In this document: one piece after another, positions 63,120 through 64,000 of the stretch
Numbering within the stretch: position 1 is the first letter of the stretch
Layout: the number at the start of each line of letters is the position of its first letter
From: Duffyella gerundensis
GTDB taxonomy: Bacteria > Pseudomonadota > Gammaproteobacteria > Enterobacterales > Enterobacteriaceae
DNA: 64,000 bases
Assembly: GCF_001517405.1 (NCBI RefSeq)
Contig: NZ_LN907827.1
Location: forward strand, 2,176,587-2,240,586
Direction: 5' to 3'
Translations under genes and position numbers: made by a program
The notes under the pieces: generated by a model
The model's database searches: none
What the model was told of the DNA's origin: nothing
The model's input: only the letters and a program-made list of their open reading frames with translations

Positions 63120-63350
63120 ATGAGTCACAATCTCGCTCGCCTGGAAAAGGCAGAGAAAGATAAAATTAACGTCGAGTTGGCCGCGGCCGGTGTAGCGTTC
63201 AAAGAGCGTTACAATATGCCGGTGATCCCTGAGATGGTTGAGCGTGAACAGCCTGAAGCGCTGCGTGATTGGTTTCGCCAGCGCCTGATGCATTATCGTC
63301 AGGCATCGCTCGCCTTCTCACGCCTGCCCTATGAACCTAAGCAGAAATAA
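63120..63350 (+). CDS. holE: DNA polymerase III theta subunit HolE
   Basis: 76 aa, the same length as E. coli theta, with [20 protein letters not shown] and [11 protein letters not shown] nearly identical. AGAGGAGA precedes the ATG. It stabilises the epsilon proofreading subunit of the polymerase core. E. coli has yobB between holE and exoX; here exoX follows after 2 bases. Confidence 0.96.
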   Translation: MSHNLARLEKAEKDKINVELAAAGVAFKERYNMPVIPEMVEREQPEALRDWFRQRLMHYRQASLAFSRLPYEPKQK

Positions 63351-63352
63351 GC

Positions 63353-64000
63353 ATGACATTGCTACGCGTTATTGATACCGAAACCTGTGGCCTGCAGGGC
63401 GGCATTGTCGAAGTCGCCTCAGTTGACGTGGTCGACGGACAGATCGTTAATCCGATGAGCGATTTGATCTCTCCCGACCGGCCAATCAGCCGTCAGGCCA
63501 TGGCGATTCACCGCATCACGCCCGCCATGGTGCGCGGCAAACCGACCATTGAAGAGGCGATCGCCCGCTATCACGGCAGTAGCCATTACGTGGCGCACAA
63601 CGCCAGCTTTGATCGCCGCATGCTGCCAGCGATGCCCGGCGAATGGATTTGCACCATGACGCTGGCGCGGCAGGTTTGGCCGGGTCGCAAATATGGCAAC
63701 CAGGCGCTGCGTGAGAGTTTGCAGTTGCAGGTGGAGCCGCCTGAAGATCTGTATGCGCACCGGGCGCTGTACGATTGCTACGTCACCGCCGCGCTGCTGA
63801 TTCGCATTATGGAAACCTCCGGCTGGGACGCGGCCGAAATGGTAACCCGCATGCAGCCCGCCAGCGGCAGCGAACACCTGCCGTTCGGCAAGTATCGCGG
63901 TCAGCGCATCGCCGACATCGCTGAGCGCGATCCTGGCTATCTGCGCTGGCTGCTCGATAACGTGGCGGATTTGCGCCGCGATCTGCGCAGCGCCCTGATC
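63353..64000 (+). CDS. exoX: Exodeoxyribonuclease X, 3' end cut by the window
   Basis: 216 codons are present and the frame is still open at the window end. DEDDh exonuclease motifs: VIDTETCGLQGG (Asp and Glu), HNASFDRRML (Asp), HRALYDCYVT (His, Asp). The C-terminal LPFGKYRGQRIADIAERDPG is conserved with E. coli ExoX (220 aa). It degrades single-stranded DNA 3' to 5' and takes part in mismatch repair. The start (MTLLRVIDTE) is two residues longer than in E. coli. Confidence 0.95.
   Translation, partial: MTLLRVIDTETCGLQGGIVEVASVDVVDGQIVNPMSDLISPDRPISRQAMAIHRITPAMVRGKPTIEEAIARYHGSSHYVAHNASFDRRMLPAMPGEWICTMTLARQVWPGRKYGNQALRESLQLQVEPPEDLYAHRALYDCYVTAALLIRIMETSGWDAAEMVTRMQPASGSEHLPFGKYRGQRIADIAERDPGYLRWLLDNVADLRRDLRSALI

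Noticed and set aside
1..64000. CRISPR arrays, rRNA or tRNA genes, insertion sequences
   Set aside because: No regularly spaced repeats, no cloverleaf-like sequence and no transposase were found; the only integrase is that of the prophage.

Overview
The window is chromosomal DNA of an enterobacterium. The host gene order (manXYZ, yobD, mntP, rlmA, cspC/yobF, yebO, yobH, kdgR, yebQ, htpX, prc, proQ, msrC, letA/letB, rsmF, pphA, sdsR, then yebY, yebZ, yobA, holE, exoX) is that of the E. coli K-12 region around manXYZ-exoX. Several E. coli genes are missing (mgrB, yebV, yebW, yobB) and non-E. coli genes are interspersed, which fits an Erwiniaceae member such as Pantoea or Erwinia. This assignment rests on remembered gene content and protein similarity, not on a search.

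Layout. 1-21.9 kb: conserved host backbone. It holds the mannose PTS (5' end of manX cut by the window edge), a manganese-exporter gene behind a yybP-ykoY type riboswitch, rRNA methyltransferases, a cold-shock protein with a short yobF, the KdgR repressor, an MFS pump, envelope proteases HtpX and Prc, the RNA chaperone ProQ, and the LetA/LetB lipid-transport pair. Between kdgR and yebQ sits an unrecognised secreted protein, preceded by a decayed copy of the yebQ promoter and 5' end. 21.87-21.97 kb: the sRNA SdsR (RyeB).

21.95-55.15 kb: an apparently complete P2/186-like prophage of about 33.2 kb, bounded by a 17-bp direct repeat of the SdsR terminator region. All P2-type virion and lysis genes are recognisable (Q to ogr), with the E/E' frameshift signal and a 19-nt cos site almost identical to that of 186. 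The early region combines a Cox-type regulator, a 186-type CII and Fil, rolling-circle initiator gpA and small DUF proteins. The repressor is unusual because its DNA-binding domain is duplicated in tandem. Two good LexA boxes (before int and before a 58-aa gene next to gpA) and a weaker third (before a kinase operon) suggest SOS control of excision, derepression and cargo.

Five AT-rich cargo loci interrupt the prophage: (i) a RipA-like membrane protein between int and ogr; (ii) a small protein between FI and G; (iii) a coiled-coil membrane protein between V and S; (iv) a HipA-like kinase plus HIRAN-domain partner between Q and cos; (v) a long coiled-coil membrane protein between the repressor and attR. 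Locus (iv) is the best candidate for a little-described system: a split HipA-type kinase module whose partner joins a HipA-N-like segment to a DNA-end-binding HIRAN domain.

55.2-61.3 kb: accessory host genes between the prophage and yebY (VOC/glyoxalase-fold protein, chemoreceptor with a CheR-docking-like tail, CitMHS citrate transporter, TraT-like lipoprotein, small unknowns). 61.3-64 kb: backbone again (copper-related yobA-yebZ-yebY, holE, exoX cut by the window end).
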